Part shown: in pieces, positions 41,144-49,455 of the stretch | How positions within the stretch are numbered: position 1 is the stretch's first letter | How the letters are laid out: each line of letters begins with the position of its first letter | Assembly (NCBI GenBank): GCA_020073145.1 | Contig: JAIQFS010000009.1 | Location: forward strand, 1 to 64,000 | Length of the DNA: 64,000 bases | Source of the DNA: Terriglobia bacterium | Lineage (GTDB): Bacteria > Acidobacteriota > Terriglobia > Bryobacterales > Bryobacteraceae | Reading direction: 5' to 3' | Notes under the pieces: model-generated | The model's input: the letters and a program-made list of their open reading frames with translations, nothing else | The model's database searches: none | Told to the model about the DNA's origin: nothing | Position numbers and translations under genes: made by a program

Positions 41144-42235
41144 ATGGAATCGCATCCCGTCATGGGGCATCCTGATCCTATGCTCGATGCCGAACAATGT
41201 TGGGAGGCGGTCCGCCGGCGCGACCGCGGTTTCGACGGCCTGTTCTTTTTTGGCGTGCGCACCACGGGCGTCTACTGCAAGCCGTCGTGTCCCGCCCGCC
41301 AGCCCCTGCGCCGCAACGTTCGCTTCTACTCCACCACGGCCGCCGCCGAGCGCGAGGGCCTGCGGCCGTGTAAGCGCTGCCGGCCGGAATCCGCCCCGGG
41401 CGCCGGCCTGACGCGGATTCACGAGTTGTGCCGCTACATCGAGACCCACCGGGACGAGCCGCTGACGCTGGAGCACTTGGCCGCGTACGCCGGCCTCAGC
41501 CGGTTTCACCTGCAGCGAACCTTCAAGGCTGCGGTCGGGCTCTCGCCCAAACAGTATGCCGACGCCTGCCGCGTGCAATCGCTCAAAGGCGCGCTCAAGG
41601 AATCGAAAGATGTGGCGGCTGCGGTCTATGAAGCCGGTTTTGGCTCCAGCAGCCGGGTCTACGAGCGCTCCGATGCGCGGCTCGGCATGACTCCGAACCG
41701 CTACCGGCAGGGCGGGCGCGGGCTCCAGATCACCTATGCCACCGCCCCGTCCCCGCTTGGCCTCTTACTCATCGCGGCCACCGATCGCGGCGTGTGCTTC
41801 GTCCAATTCGGAAAGACGGCCACCGCCCTGCGCGAGGCCTTGAGCCAGGAATACCCGGATGCCGCGCTGGAGCCGATGCGCCAGCCGCCCAGCCGCGAAT
41901 TCCACCGCTGGATGGAGGGTCTCCGCCGCTACCTCGAAGGCGGCCAGCCCATCCTCGCGCTCCCTCTCGACGTGCGCGCCACGGCGTTCCGGATGCGCGT
42001 GTGGAACTATCTGCAAACCATTCCGTATGGCGAAGTCCGCTCGTATCGCGACGTGGCCGCGGCCCTCGGAAAACCCACCGCCGCCCGAGCCGTGGCGCGC
42101 GCCTGCGCCTCCAACCGCGTGGCCTTGGCCATCCCTTGCCACCGCGTGATCCGCGGCACGGGCGAGCTGGGCGGCTACCGCTGGGGCCTCGACCGCAAGC
42201 GCGCCTTGCTGGCCATGGAAAAGGCGCAACTATAG
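41144..42235 (+). CDS. ada: Ada: bifunctional alkyl-DNA repair methyltransferase and transcription activator
   Basis: A 363-residue protein with all three parts of E. coli Ada. Residues about 18-85 form the zinc-binding N-domain with Cys45, Cys49, Cys76 and Cys79 (GVYCKPSCPARQ, PCKRCRPE); Cys45 should accept methyl groups from phosphotriesters and so activate the protein. Residues about 90-185 are an AraC-type HTH (LAAYAGLSRFHLQRTFKAAV). Residues about 195-363 are the O6-alkylguanine transferase with IPCHRVIR as the active site and GYRWGLDRKRALL. ATG at 41144, 41162 or 41180 are all possible. No alkB or alkA is adjacent. Confidence 0.93.
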   Translation: MESHPVMGHPDPMLDAEQCWEAVRRRDRGFDGLFFFGVRTTGVYCKPSCPARQPLRRNVRFYSTTAAAEREGLRPCKRCRPESAPGAGLTRIHELCRYIETHRDEPLTLEHLAAYAGLSRFHLQRTFKAAVGLSPKQYADACRVQSLKGALKESKDVAAAVYEAGFGSSSRVYERSDARLGMTPNRYRQGGRGLQITYATAPSPLGLLLIAATDRGVCFVQFGKTATALREALSQEYPDAALEPMRQPPSREFHRWMEGLRRYLEGGQPILALPLDVRATAFRMRVWNYLQTIPYGEVRSYRDVAAALGKPTAARAVARACASNRVALAIPCHRVIRGTGELGGYRWGLDRKRALLAMEKAQL

Positions 42236-42243
42236 GAGCCGCC

Positions 42244-44196
42244 GTGGCAGTCGGAACCCAACTCGGCAGTGTGGCGAGCGATCGCGGATCGTGGCTGGCC
42301 CTGCTTTGCATCCTGGTGGGCGTGCTGGTGCCCACGGCGGGCGTGCTCTGGTTCATGAATGAAGCCATGACGAACCAGCGCGATGCCGCCCGGGAGAAGC
42401 TGGAAGCCGCCTACCGCGCGCAACTGACTCTGGTCACGGACCGGCTGAATTCGAGTTGGGAGAAGCGCGCCGGCGAACTGGCCCGGCGGGCCTCGGCCGG
42501 CCCGGCGCCGGCAGCTTTTGAGAGCATCGTCCGCGACCAACTGGCCGAGGCCGTCGTGATTTTCGACCGCGCGGGGCACGTGACCTATCCGGCCACCGGG
42601 CGGTCACCCGAGGCCGAACCTGGGGAGCACCGCGACCAATGGCTGAATGCGCGGGCCCTCGAACGCACGCCCGGCCGGTTGCGGGCGGCGGCCGAGGCCT
42701 ACGGACGCATCGCCGCACAGGCTACCGGCGAGTCGGAAGCCGCGCGGGCACTCCAGGCGCAAATTCGTTGCCTGGTGCAGGGCGGCGATGCGCCGTCGGC
42801 CCTGCGCGCGATCGCGCGGCAATTCAGTCGCGGCCGCCTCGTGCGAGCCCTCGATCTGCAAGGCCGTCTCGTGGCAGCGGACGAACAATTGCTGGCCGTG
42901 CATCTCACCAGCGGCGCCGACCATCGGGCCGCGGTGCGCGGTCTCCAGGCATGGCTTCAGAACTACAGCTTACCCATGCCGTCCGCGCAACGCCTGTTTC
43001 TGATGGATGAAGTGCGCGCCGCGGACCCGTCGGCCGACTTGCCCACGTATGAGGCAGAGCGCCTGGCGGCTCGCTGGCTCGACGCGCAGCCCGCTGAGTC
43101 CGCCATCCGTACGCGAGAGGCGGTTCTGCTTCCGGCCGCCCTTCCCGGCGTCTGGCAGTGGACCGCGCCGGATGGCCGCGCCATTGCGCTATACCATACC
43201 CCCACACTGGTGGCGGCCTTCGAGCGCGTCCTCAACGGGCCGAACCCGTCGTCCGACCCCATCTTTGGAGTGGCGGCGCCCGGCTCCTCAGTCAAAGGTA
43301 CCGAGGAGCCTGCGCCAGCCGGCCCGATGCTGCCGGGGTGGTCCACCACGCTGCGCCTGCGCCGGCCGCTCGAAGGAATCGTCCGCGGTCCGGCGGCGTC
43401 GTATGCCTGGGTGGGCTTTCTGGTGATCGCGACGATGGTCGTGCTGGGCGCCATCGCCGGCCAGGCCATCCAGCGGCAGATGCGGCTGGCACGCCTGAAA
43501 ACCGATCTGGTCGCCGCCGTCTCGCACGAGATCAAGACTCCGCTCTCCTCCATGCGTCTGCTGGTGGACGCGCTGCTCGAAGACGGCGAACTCGATCTGC
43601 GCAAGACGCGCGAGTACCTGACGCTGATCGCGCGGGAAAATGTGCGGCTGAGCCGCCTGATCGACAATTTCCTGACCTTCTCCCGCATGGAACGCAACCG
43701 CCAGCGGTTCGAGTTCGCCGAGACGGAGGCGTCGAAGGTTGTGGACGCCGCGGTGGAGGCCGCCGGGGAGCGGTTTCAGGCGCCAGGGTGCCGTTTTGAC
43801 GTCGAGCTGCTGCCCGGGTTGCCGGCGCTCCGCGCCGACCAGGATGCGCTGGTGGCCGTGCTGCTGAACCTGCTGGACAACGCCTATAAATTTTCGCCGG
43901 AAGAAAAGCACATCCGGCTGCGCGCCTTTCCCGAGCCCGGCCGCGTGTGCTTCGCCGTGGCGGATAACGGGATCGGCATCGCACCGCGCGAACGGAAGAA
44001 GATCTTTCGCCGCTTCTACCAGGCGGACCAGCGGCTCTCGCGGGCGGCCGGCGGCTGGGGCTTGGGATTGAGCATCGTCGAGTTCATCGTCCGGGCGCAC
44101 GGCGGCCAGATTCTGGTGGAAAGCCAGCCGGGCGTGGGCAGCACGTTTATGATCGCGTTGCCGTGTGCCGGCGCGCCCGAAGGAGTGGCGGCGTGA
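42244..44196 (+). CDS. Membrane sensor histidine kinase (HisKA/OmpR-type)
   Basis: A 650-residue kinase with a first membrane helix at about residues 17-37, a large extracytoplasmic or periplasmic domain of about 350 residues without a recognised fold, and a second helix near residues 395-415 (VGFLVIATMVVLGAIAGQ). The H-box AAVSHEIKTPLSSMR gives the phosphoacceptor at His428. N box LLDNAYKFSP, G1 VADNGIGIAP and G2 GGWGLGLSIVEFIVRAHGG follow. The start is GTG at 42244, with AGGAG overlapping the ada stop at 5-nt spacing. The regulator follows with a GTGA overlap. The sensor part is Ala/Arg-rich and its ligand is unknown. Confidence 0.92.
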   Translation: MAVGTQLGSVASDRGSWLALLCILVGVLVPTAGVLWFMNEAMTNQRDAAREKLEAAYRAQLTLVTDRLNSSWEKRAGELARRASAGPAPAAFESIVRDQLAEAVVIFDRAGHVTYPATGRSPEAEPGEHRDQWLNARALERTPGRLRAAAEAYGRIAAQATGESEAARALQAQIRCLVQGGDAPSALRAIARQFSRGRLVRALDLQGRLVAADEQLLAVHLTSGADHRAAVRGLQAWLQNYSLPMPSAQRLFLMDEVRAADPSADLPTYEAERLAARWLDAQPAESAIRTREAVLLPAALPGVWQWTAPDGRAIALYHTPTLVAAFERVLNGPNPSSDPIFGVAAPGSSVKGTEEPAPAGPMLPGWSTTLRLRRPLEGIVRGPAASYAWVGFLVIATMVVLGAIAGQAIQRQMRLARLKTDLVAAVSHEIKTPLSSMRLLVDALLEDGELDLRKTREYLTLIARENVRLSRLIDNFLTFSRMERNRQRFEFAETEASKVVDAAVEAAGERFQAPGCRFDVELLPGLPALRADQDALVAVLLNLLDNAYKFSPEEKHIRLRAFPEPGRVCFAVADNGIGIAPRERKKIFRRFYQADQRLSRAAGGWGLGLSIVEFIVRAHGGQILVESQPGVGSTFMIALPCAGAPEGVAA

Positions 44197-44918
44197 AAGG
44201 GCGTCGGATCCTGATTGTGGAAGATGAGCCGGCGCTGCTGCGCGGCCTGGCCGACGTCTTCCGGTCCAAAGGCTGCGAGGTGGTGACGGCGGCCGACGGC
44301 GAGGCCGGGCTGGAGCGCGCTCTCGCGGCGAACCCCGATCTGATCCTGCTCGACATCATGCTGCCCAAGATGAATGGCTACGAGATCTGCCGGGAGCTGC
44401 GCCAGCACGGTCTCGACCTGCCGATCATCATGCTCACGGCCAAAGGACAGGAGCGGGACATCATCCTCGGGCTCAACCTCGGCGCCGATGATTATGTCAC
44501 CAAGCCCTTCAAACTGGGGGAAGTGGTGGCGCGCGTCAACGCGTTTCTGCGGCGTCGCAGTGCTTCCGAAGCCGAGATCTGGCGTTTCGGCGACTTCGAA
44601 CTGCGGGTGGCCGCGCGCAAGCTGTACCGCAGCGGCCGTGAGGTGGAATTGACCTCGAAGGAATACGGCCTGCTGGCGTACCTGGTGGCGCGCCGCGGCC
44701 GGGCGCTGGCCCGCAACAAGATCCTGGACGCCGTCTGGGGCAACTCCGTGATCGTGACGGAGCGCAGCGTGGATCGCTGTGTGACCACGCTGCGCTCCAA
44801 GATTGAGCCCGATCCGCGCAATCCGACGTACATTCGCACGGTACGGGACATCGGCTACCGCTTCGAGCCGGATGACGAAGCCACTGCTGGGACTGGCGCA
44901 TCGCCTGCACCAAGATGA
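44193..44918 (+). CDS. OmpR/PhoB-family response regulator
   Basis: A 241-residue regulator: receiver domain with E10-D11, phosphoacceptor D54 (LILLDIMLPKMNGYE), Thr in MLTAKG and Lys in YVTKPFKLGE, then a winged-helix output domain (about 130-230) with VELTSKEYGLLAYLVARRGR and RSVDRCVTTLRSKIEPDPRN. It overlaps the kinase stop as GTGA and is its cognate partner. The start codon is GTG. The next gene, 40 bp downstream, encodes a secreted protein and could be a target of or part of the same transcript. Confidence 0.93.
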   Translation: MKGRRILIVEDEPALLRGLADVFRSKGCEVVTAADGEAGLERALAANPDLILLDIMLPKMNGYEICRELRQHGLDLPIIMLTAKGQERDIILGLNLGADDYVTKPFKLGEVVARVNAFLRRRSASEAEIWRFGDFELRVAARKLYRSGREVELTSKEYGLLAYLVARRGRALARNKILDAVWGNSVIVTERSVDRCVTTLRSKIEPDPRNPTYIRTVRDIGYRFEPDDEATAGTGASPAPR

Positions 44919-44958
44919 AGCCACGGGGCGGCTCGTGGGGATTGAGAAAGGGGAACAG

Positions 44959-45720
44959 ATGAAGACGGGGATGATGATTGGTTTGCTGAGTGCGCTGGTC
45001 GCAGGCGGCCTTTGCGCGCAAGACATCGTGGGCGACTGGCATGGGACGATCAAGACCCCGGCCACGGACCTTCGAATCGCCCTACACATTACCAAGGGAG
45101 ACAACGGCGGATTGAAGGCCACCATGGACAGCGTAGACCAGGGAGCGAACGGCCTGGTGGCGAGTTCGGTGAAGATCGAGAATGGCAAGCTTACGTTCGA
45201 TGTGGACGTTGTGAACGGCAGCTACGAGGGAACGGTCAGCAAGGACGGAAGCTCGATTGCGGGCGCCTGGTCGCAGGGCCAGGCGATGCCGTTGGAATTT
45301 CAGCGCGGAGCGTTCCCCGCCCAAGCGCCGCCCAAACCCGGCAAACCTTCCGACATTGACGGCACATGGTTGGGAACGCTCGACGTGGGGGGAATGAAAC
45401 TGCGGCTCGTGTTCCACATTGTGAATACCGAAGCGGGGCTCACGGCGACGTCCGATAGTCCGGATCAAAACGTGAAGGGGATTCCGGTTTCGTCAGTCAC
45501 TCGGGACGGCTCGTCGCTGAAACTCGAAATGAAAGGCCTGGCGGCGGGTTTTGAGGGGAAGATCTCCGCCGATCTCATGACCATCGACGGGACGTTTTCG
45601 CAAGGCCCCAACAGCCTCCCTTTGGTGCTGAAGCGAACCAAGGAGGCGGCCGGATTGGAGCTGCGGCGGCCGCGGAACCCGGTGAAGCCTGATCCGTCTC
45701 GCGAGGATGAAGTCGCCTAA
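44959..45720 (+). CDS. Exported protein with two lipocalin-like repeats
   Basis: A 253-residue exported protein (signal MMIGLLSALVAGGLCAQ) with two copies of a domain of about 100 residues: DIVGDWHGTIKTPATDLRI to MPLEFQRG, and DIDGTWLGTLDVGGMKLRL to LPLVLKRT. Each runs through the same order of strands, with a GxW start and a final LPL/F. The domain is also found once in the protein at 52119-52520 (DVDGKWAGTV). In Acidobacteria it often precedes alpha/beta hydrolases, but no hydrolase is attached here. It starts 40 bp after the two-component operon. Function unknown; ligand binding is an inference from the beta-barrel-like pattern. Confidence 0.75.
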   Translation: MKTGMMIGLLSALVAGGLCAQDIVGDWHGTIKTPATDLRIALHITKGDNGGLKATMDSVDQGANGLVASSVKIENGKLTFDVDVVNGSYEGTVSKDGSSIAGAWSQGQAMPLEFQRGAFPAQAPPKPGKPSDIDGTWLGTLDVGGMKLRLVFHIVNTEAGLTATSDSPDQNVKGIPVSSVTRDGSSLKLEMKGLAAGFEGKISADLMTIDGTFSQGPNSLPLVLKRTKEAAGLELRRPRNPVKPDPSREDEVA

Positions 45721-45780
45721 GAGAGCTGGTCGATGACAAGGGCGCCGGATGAGTGGTGAAAGCGACCGGCTGAGGTATAC

Positions 45781-46833
45781 TTGGTCCCGGTGCAACACCT
45801 GGGATGCAGGGCCGGTTGTCCGGACCGGCGGACGTTTCTCGGCGGCCTCGCCGCGGCGGCGGCCGGCGTTCTGGTTTCGGGGCGGGAGGCGGAAGCGGCC
45901 GCCCCGCCGCAGCGCATCGATGTCCACCACCACCTGTCCCCGCCGACGTATCTGACGGAGCTGCGGAGCACCCTGTCGCGAGCGACGCTGGAGTGGACGC
46001 CCGCGAAGGCCCTCGAAGACATGGATCGCGCGGGCGTGACCACCGCCCTCACATCGATCACCACGCCGGGTCTGTGGCACGGCAATGACGCCGCGGCACG
46101 GCGGCTGGCGCGCGAGAGCAATGAATATGCGGCGCGGCTGGCGGCGGATCATCCCGGGCGTTTTGGCCTGTTCGTGGCGCTGTCGATGCCGGATCTCGAG
46201 GGAAGCTTGCGGGAAGTGGAATACGGCCTCGACACGCTCAAGGCCGACGGCGTCGGTTTGATCACGAGCTACGGCGACAAGTGGCTGGGCGATCCGGCCT
46301 GGGGGCCGCTCTACGAGGAGCTGAACCGGCGCAAGGCGCTGGTGTACACGCATCCGACCGCGGCCAACTGCTGCCGCAATCTGATTCCGGACGTCTCCGA
46401 TGCCTCGATCGAGTACGGCACCGATACCACACGCGCCATCGCCCGCTGGGTGTTCGGCGGGGCGGCCGCGCGCTACCCGGACGTGCGCCTGATTTTTTCG
46501 CACGCGGGCGGCACCATGCCATTCTTGAGCGAGCGCTTCATCAACCTGGCCAAAACGCCGGCCATGGCGCCCCAGTTTCCGCAAGGGTTTCTGCCAGTGG
46601 CGCAGAAATTCTATTACGATACGGCGCAATCCTCCAATCCGCCCGCCATGGCGGCGCTGCGCAAGGTCATCCCCCTGTCGCAGATCGTCTTCGGGACCGA
46701 CTACCCGTTCCGCACCGCTTCCGAACACGTGCAAGGGCTGAAGGAGTGCGGCGTGTTCAACGGGAAGGAACTGCGGGCGATCGACAGCGAGAACGCCCTG
46801 CGCCTGCTGCCGCGATTCCGAACCGCGAAATGA
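45781..46833 (+). CDS. Exported amidohydrolase (ACMSD-like metal-dependent TIM barrel)
   Basis: A 350-residue amidohydrolase-2 family protein: metal motif DVHHHL (HxH), later GLFVALSMPD, THPTAANCC, LIFSHAGG (metal His) and the C-terminal GTDYPF (metal Asp). The family includes 2-amino-3-carboxymuconate semialdehyde decarboxylase and gamma-resorcylate decarboxylase, so either hydrolysis or decarboxylation is possible. The N-terminus has a twin-arginine-like signal (DRRTFLGGLAAAAAGVLVSG). The start is open: TTG at 45781 has GAGGT upstream, while a GTG at 45790 lies where a TATACT box (45776-45781) would place a leaderless transcript. It overlaps the cyclase gene by ATGA. Confidence 0.85.
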   Translation: MVPVQHLGCRAGCPDRRTFLGGLAAAAAGVLVSGREAEAAAPPQRIDVHHHLSPPTYLTELRSTLSRATLEWTPAKALEDMDRAGVTTALTSITTPGLWHGNDAAARRLARESNEYAARLAADHPGRFGLFVALSMPDLEGSLREVEYGLDTLKADGVGLITSYGDKWLGDPAWGPLYEELNRRKALVYTHPTAANCCRNLIPDVSDASIEYGTDTTRAIARWVFGGAAARYPDVRLIFSHAGGTMPFLSERFINLAKTPAMAPQFPQGFLPVAQKFYYDTAQSSNPPAMAALRKVIPLSQIVFGTDYPFRTASEHVQGLKECGVFNGKELRAIDSENALRLLPRFRTAK

Positions 46834-47630
46834 CATCTCTCTTCGACCTGGCGGCCGGCGCGACGGTCTACGACCTCGCCCAGCCGTATTTTGTGGGTAT
46901 GCCGCACTACCCGACGCACCCGCCGTTTTCGTTCAGCTTGACGCGCGGCCACGGCGAGTATCCGGGGCCGGAAGGCCACGGCTCGTCGGCGGAAGCCATC
47001 GCGCTGGGCGGTCACGTGGGGACCCATATCGATGCGCTCTGCCATTTTTCGTATCGCGGCAAGCTGTACGGCGGGATCGCGGTGGAGCAATCGACGGCGA
47101 GCGGCCATGGGCAGCTGACGGTCGATACGATTGCTCCCATCCTGCGGCGCGGCGTGCTGCTGGATATCGCGGGGCTGGCGGGTGTGAGCGCGCTGGAGGA
47201 GGATTTCGAAGTCACGCCGGCGCATCTGGACGCCGGAGCGCGCGGCCTGGAAATTCGCCCGGGGGATGTGGTCCTGCTGCGGACGGGTTGGGCCTCTTCT
47301 TTTCGCGAGCCGGTGCGATTCTTGGCGCAGGGACGCGGGCCAGGGCCATCGCTCGCAGGGGCGCGGTGGTTGAGCGGCCGGGGTGTCTTTGCCGCCGGTT
47401 CGGATACGTTGGCTTTCGAAAAAATCCCGATGCCGGCCATGCCGGTGCATGTGCACCTGCTGGTGGAGAAAGGCATACACATCATTGAGTGTCTCAACCT
47501 GGAGGAATTGGCCGCGGCCGGGGTGCGGGAGTTTCTGTTCGTGGCCGCGCCGCTGAAGATTCGCGGCGCGACGGGCGCGCCCATGCGGCCGCTGGCGCTC
47601 TATTTGGCTCCGGCAGTTGCGGATCGGTAG
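46830..47630 (+). CDS. Cyclase-family metal-dependent hydrolase (kynurenine-formamidase-like)
   Basis: A 266-residue protein of the cyclase family (PF04199-type), which includes kynurenine formamidase and isatin hydrolase. The metal-binding signature HVGTHIDALCHFSY is intact; the start YDLAQPYFVGMPHYPTHP and the RPGDVVLLRTGW-like stretch (EIRPGDVVLLRTGW) are also typical. Together with the amidohydrolase upstream (ATGA overlap) it could carry out successive steps on an aromatic amide or lactam. The substrate cannot be read from sequence. The true start is the overlapping ATG at 46830; the same frame is open upstream but lies inside the previous gene. Confidence 0.85.
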   Translation: MTSLFDLAAGATVYDLAQPYFVGMPHYPTHPPFSFSLTRGHGEYPGPEGHGSSAEAIALGGHVGTHIDALCHFSYRGKLYGGIAVEQSTASGHGQLTVDTIAPILRRGVLLDIAGLAGVSALEEDFEVTPAHLDAGARGLEIRPGDVVLLRTGWASSFREPVRFLAQGRGPGPSLAGARWLSGRGVFAAGSDTLAFEKIPMPAMPVHVHLLVEKGIHIIECLNLEELAAAGVREFLFVAAPLKIRGATGAPMRPLALYLAPAVADR

Positions 47631-47660
47631 CGGATCCGTGGCTGGCCGCGCGGATGCCTG

Positions 47661-48944
47661 TTATTGCCGCCGGTAAATGCCGCCGCCCAGCATCCGCATC
47701 ATCTTTCCCCAGAGCGCTTGGCCGAGTTCATCCTGGTCGCTGGCGCGCACGGGCAAGACTTCCAGATGCAGGCCGGCCATCTCGTCAGTGCTGGCCGCGC
47801 CGTATTGGACACGGCGGGGCGGGTGGTTGGGATTGCGGGGATTGTTCTCGGAGTTGTCGTAAGTGAACTCCATCTCGACGCGCGTGCCTGCCGGCAGCCG
47901 GACTGGCGTGCGGTAGCGATACTGATCCTGCCAATTGAAATTCCAATCCGGGATGTGAATCAGCATGCGGCGCGCGCCGTTCGGTAGAATCGCGGTGCCG
48001 AGCATGTCGCGACAGATGTAATGCGCGTGCGGGATGACGCCGAACACGTCCACGTCCACGGGCAGCGTGAAATGGTCAGTGACCTTGTAGCTGCGTTCGC
48101 CGGCCGGAATGTCGATGCGGTTGGAAGTGAGCGGGACATCGGTGAGGTGCTGGCGCGGTTTTTCCTGGGTGAAGTAAAGGGCCACGCGGGTGCGGTCGGT
48201 CTCCGGTTTGCCGGTGGGATGGTAGTGGACCTGGAGCACCAGGTCGGCGCCGGGATCGAGGGTTTCGGCCATGCCAGGCAGGGAAGGGACGGGCTGTTTG
48301 CCGGGAGTCCAGCCGCCCAGGCCGCGCGCGGGCAGAAACCCGGGCGTGCCGAAGCACGGGTAGCCGCCGCCGGTGTCGCGCCGGCGGGCCTCGCCCGTGA
48401 CGTCCTGGAACAAGAGGGCGTGGTGCACCGCGCGGGTGTTGCCGGGTTGGATGTCGATGGCGCGAACGTAGCGTTGGGGCGCGCGGGCCAGCGGGATCGC
48501 GAAGCATCGATAGCGGTCCGGCCCATCCGCGGGGATTTCGAACGGCTGGCGCATGGCCGCTTCCAGACCGGGCGGGCCCAGCGGCCAGCCCGAGGCGAAG
48601 GCCGGGGGCAGGGGAGCCGCCGACGGGTCCCCTTGGGGCGCTCCAGCGGAGACCCACTGTTGGAGCGTGGCGATTTCGGCTGCACTGAGGCGCCGCTCTC
48701 CTTGAAAGTGAGGGGCACTCGGCAACCAGGGCGGCATGAATCGCCTGGCCGTCACGGCCGCTATCAGAGGAGCGCGCTTGGAGGCATCCCGAAAGGTGAG
48801 GAGCGGGAACGGTGCGACCGCACCGGCATGGTGGCACTGGGCGCAGTGCTGGTAAAGAATCGGCGCGACATCCCGCGAGAACGTGGGCGCCGGGCCGTTC
48901 GCCCAAGCGGCTACCGCGACGAAGACGAATGCCGCGGTGCGCAT
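47661..48944 (-). CDS. Exported cytochrome c / copper monooxygenase-like protein
   Basis: A 427-residue exported protein (signal RTAAFVFVAVAAWANG). Near the N-terminus a c-type heme motif C-A-Q-C-H lies at residues 34-38 (planctomycete-type cytochrome domain). From about residue 130 the sequence matches the PHM/ascorbate-dependent monooxygenase fold, with the copper ligand motifs AVHHALLFQD (HH), LQVHYHPTG (HxH) and GVIPHAHYIC (HxH). Such heme-monooxygenase fusions are common in Acidobacteria and Planctomycetes; peptide hydroxylation is known only for the animal enzyme. The final Met ligand cannot be placed with certainty. It lies 7 bp after the rhodanese gene. Confidence 0.82.
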   Translation of the reverse strand: MRTAAFVFVAVAAWANGPAPTFSRDVAPILYQHCAQCHHAGAVAPFPLLTFRDASKRAPLIAAVTARRFMPPWLPSAPHFQGERRLSAAEIATLQQWVSAGAPQGDPSAAPLPPAFASGWPLGPPGLEAAMRQPFEIPADGPDRYRCFAIPLARAPQRYVRAIDIQPGNTRAVHHALLFQDVTGEARRRDTGGGYPCFGTPGFLPARGLGGWTPGKQPVPSLPGMAETLDPGADLVLQVHYHPTGKPETDRTRVALYFTQEKPRQHLTDVPLTSNRIDIPAGERSYKVTDHFTLPVDVDVFGVIPHAHYICRDMLGTAILPNGARRMLIHIPDWNFNWQDQYRYRTPVRLPAGTRVEMEFTYDNSENNPRNPNHPPRRVQYGAASTDEMAGLHLEVLPVRASDQDELGQALWGKMMRMLGGGIYRRQ

Positions 48945-48951
48945 GATGAGG

Positions 48952-49386
48952 CTACTTGGCGGGAGTGCCTTCTTCCACGGGGTAGCCATGGTCTACCCAA
49001 TCGGCGCCGAAGTTGGTGGGGATCACCATCGCCTTGACATGCGTAAAGCCCAACTGGCGGAGCGCCTCGATGGCCGGCTTGACGTTGGGACAGCGGTCGA
49101 ACGGGCAACAGCCGCAATAGACGACGATGTCGCTGTCTCGCGGCAACTTGGCGGCCGCGGTCTTGAGCGCGGCTAACCCATCGGCGGTGGACGCCGGTCC
49201 CGCATAGATCGAGGCAGGAATGTGCTTGCTCCGGTACATCACCCCGAACCCGACGTGGAGCAGAACAGGCTTCGGACCCTTGGCCTGAAGCTGGGCTGCC
49301 ACATCCTGGGGAGCGACCGTAACCATCTCCGCCGCCAGCGCGATGGTCAGCAACGTGCCTGTAAGGCCGAGTATCCGTAACTTCAT
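48952..49386 (-). CDS. Secreted rhodanese-like protein
   Basis: A 144-residue exported protein (signal LRILGLTGTLLTIALAAE) with a single rhodanese domain: VAAQLQAKGPKPVLLHVGFG at the start, active-site loop IVVYCGCCPFDRCPNVKPAI, and the end GFTHVKAMVIPTNFGADWVD. The catalytic Cys region reads C-G-C-C, giving extra cysteines, with another Cys in DRC, so thiosulphate sulphurtransferase activity is possible but a redox or metal role is also conceivable. Its gene overlaps no other and is co-directional with the cytochrome/monooxygenase gene 7 bp downstream. The start is ATG 49386, 69 bp from the divergent SBBP gene. Confidence 0.82.
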   Translation of the reverse strand: MKLRILGLTGTLLTIALAAEMVTVAPQDVAAQLQAKGPKPVLLHVGFGVMYRSKHIPASIYAGPASTADGLAALKTAAAKLPRDSDIVVYCGCCPFDRCPNVKPAIEALRQLGFTHVKAMVIPTNFGADWVDHGYPVEEGTPAK

Positions 49387-49455
49387 GACTCCATGGTAAA
49401 CCATAGGGCGGAGGCTGCTACACTGAGTCTTTACAGCCACATTTACGGGAATCGT

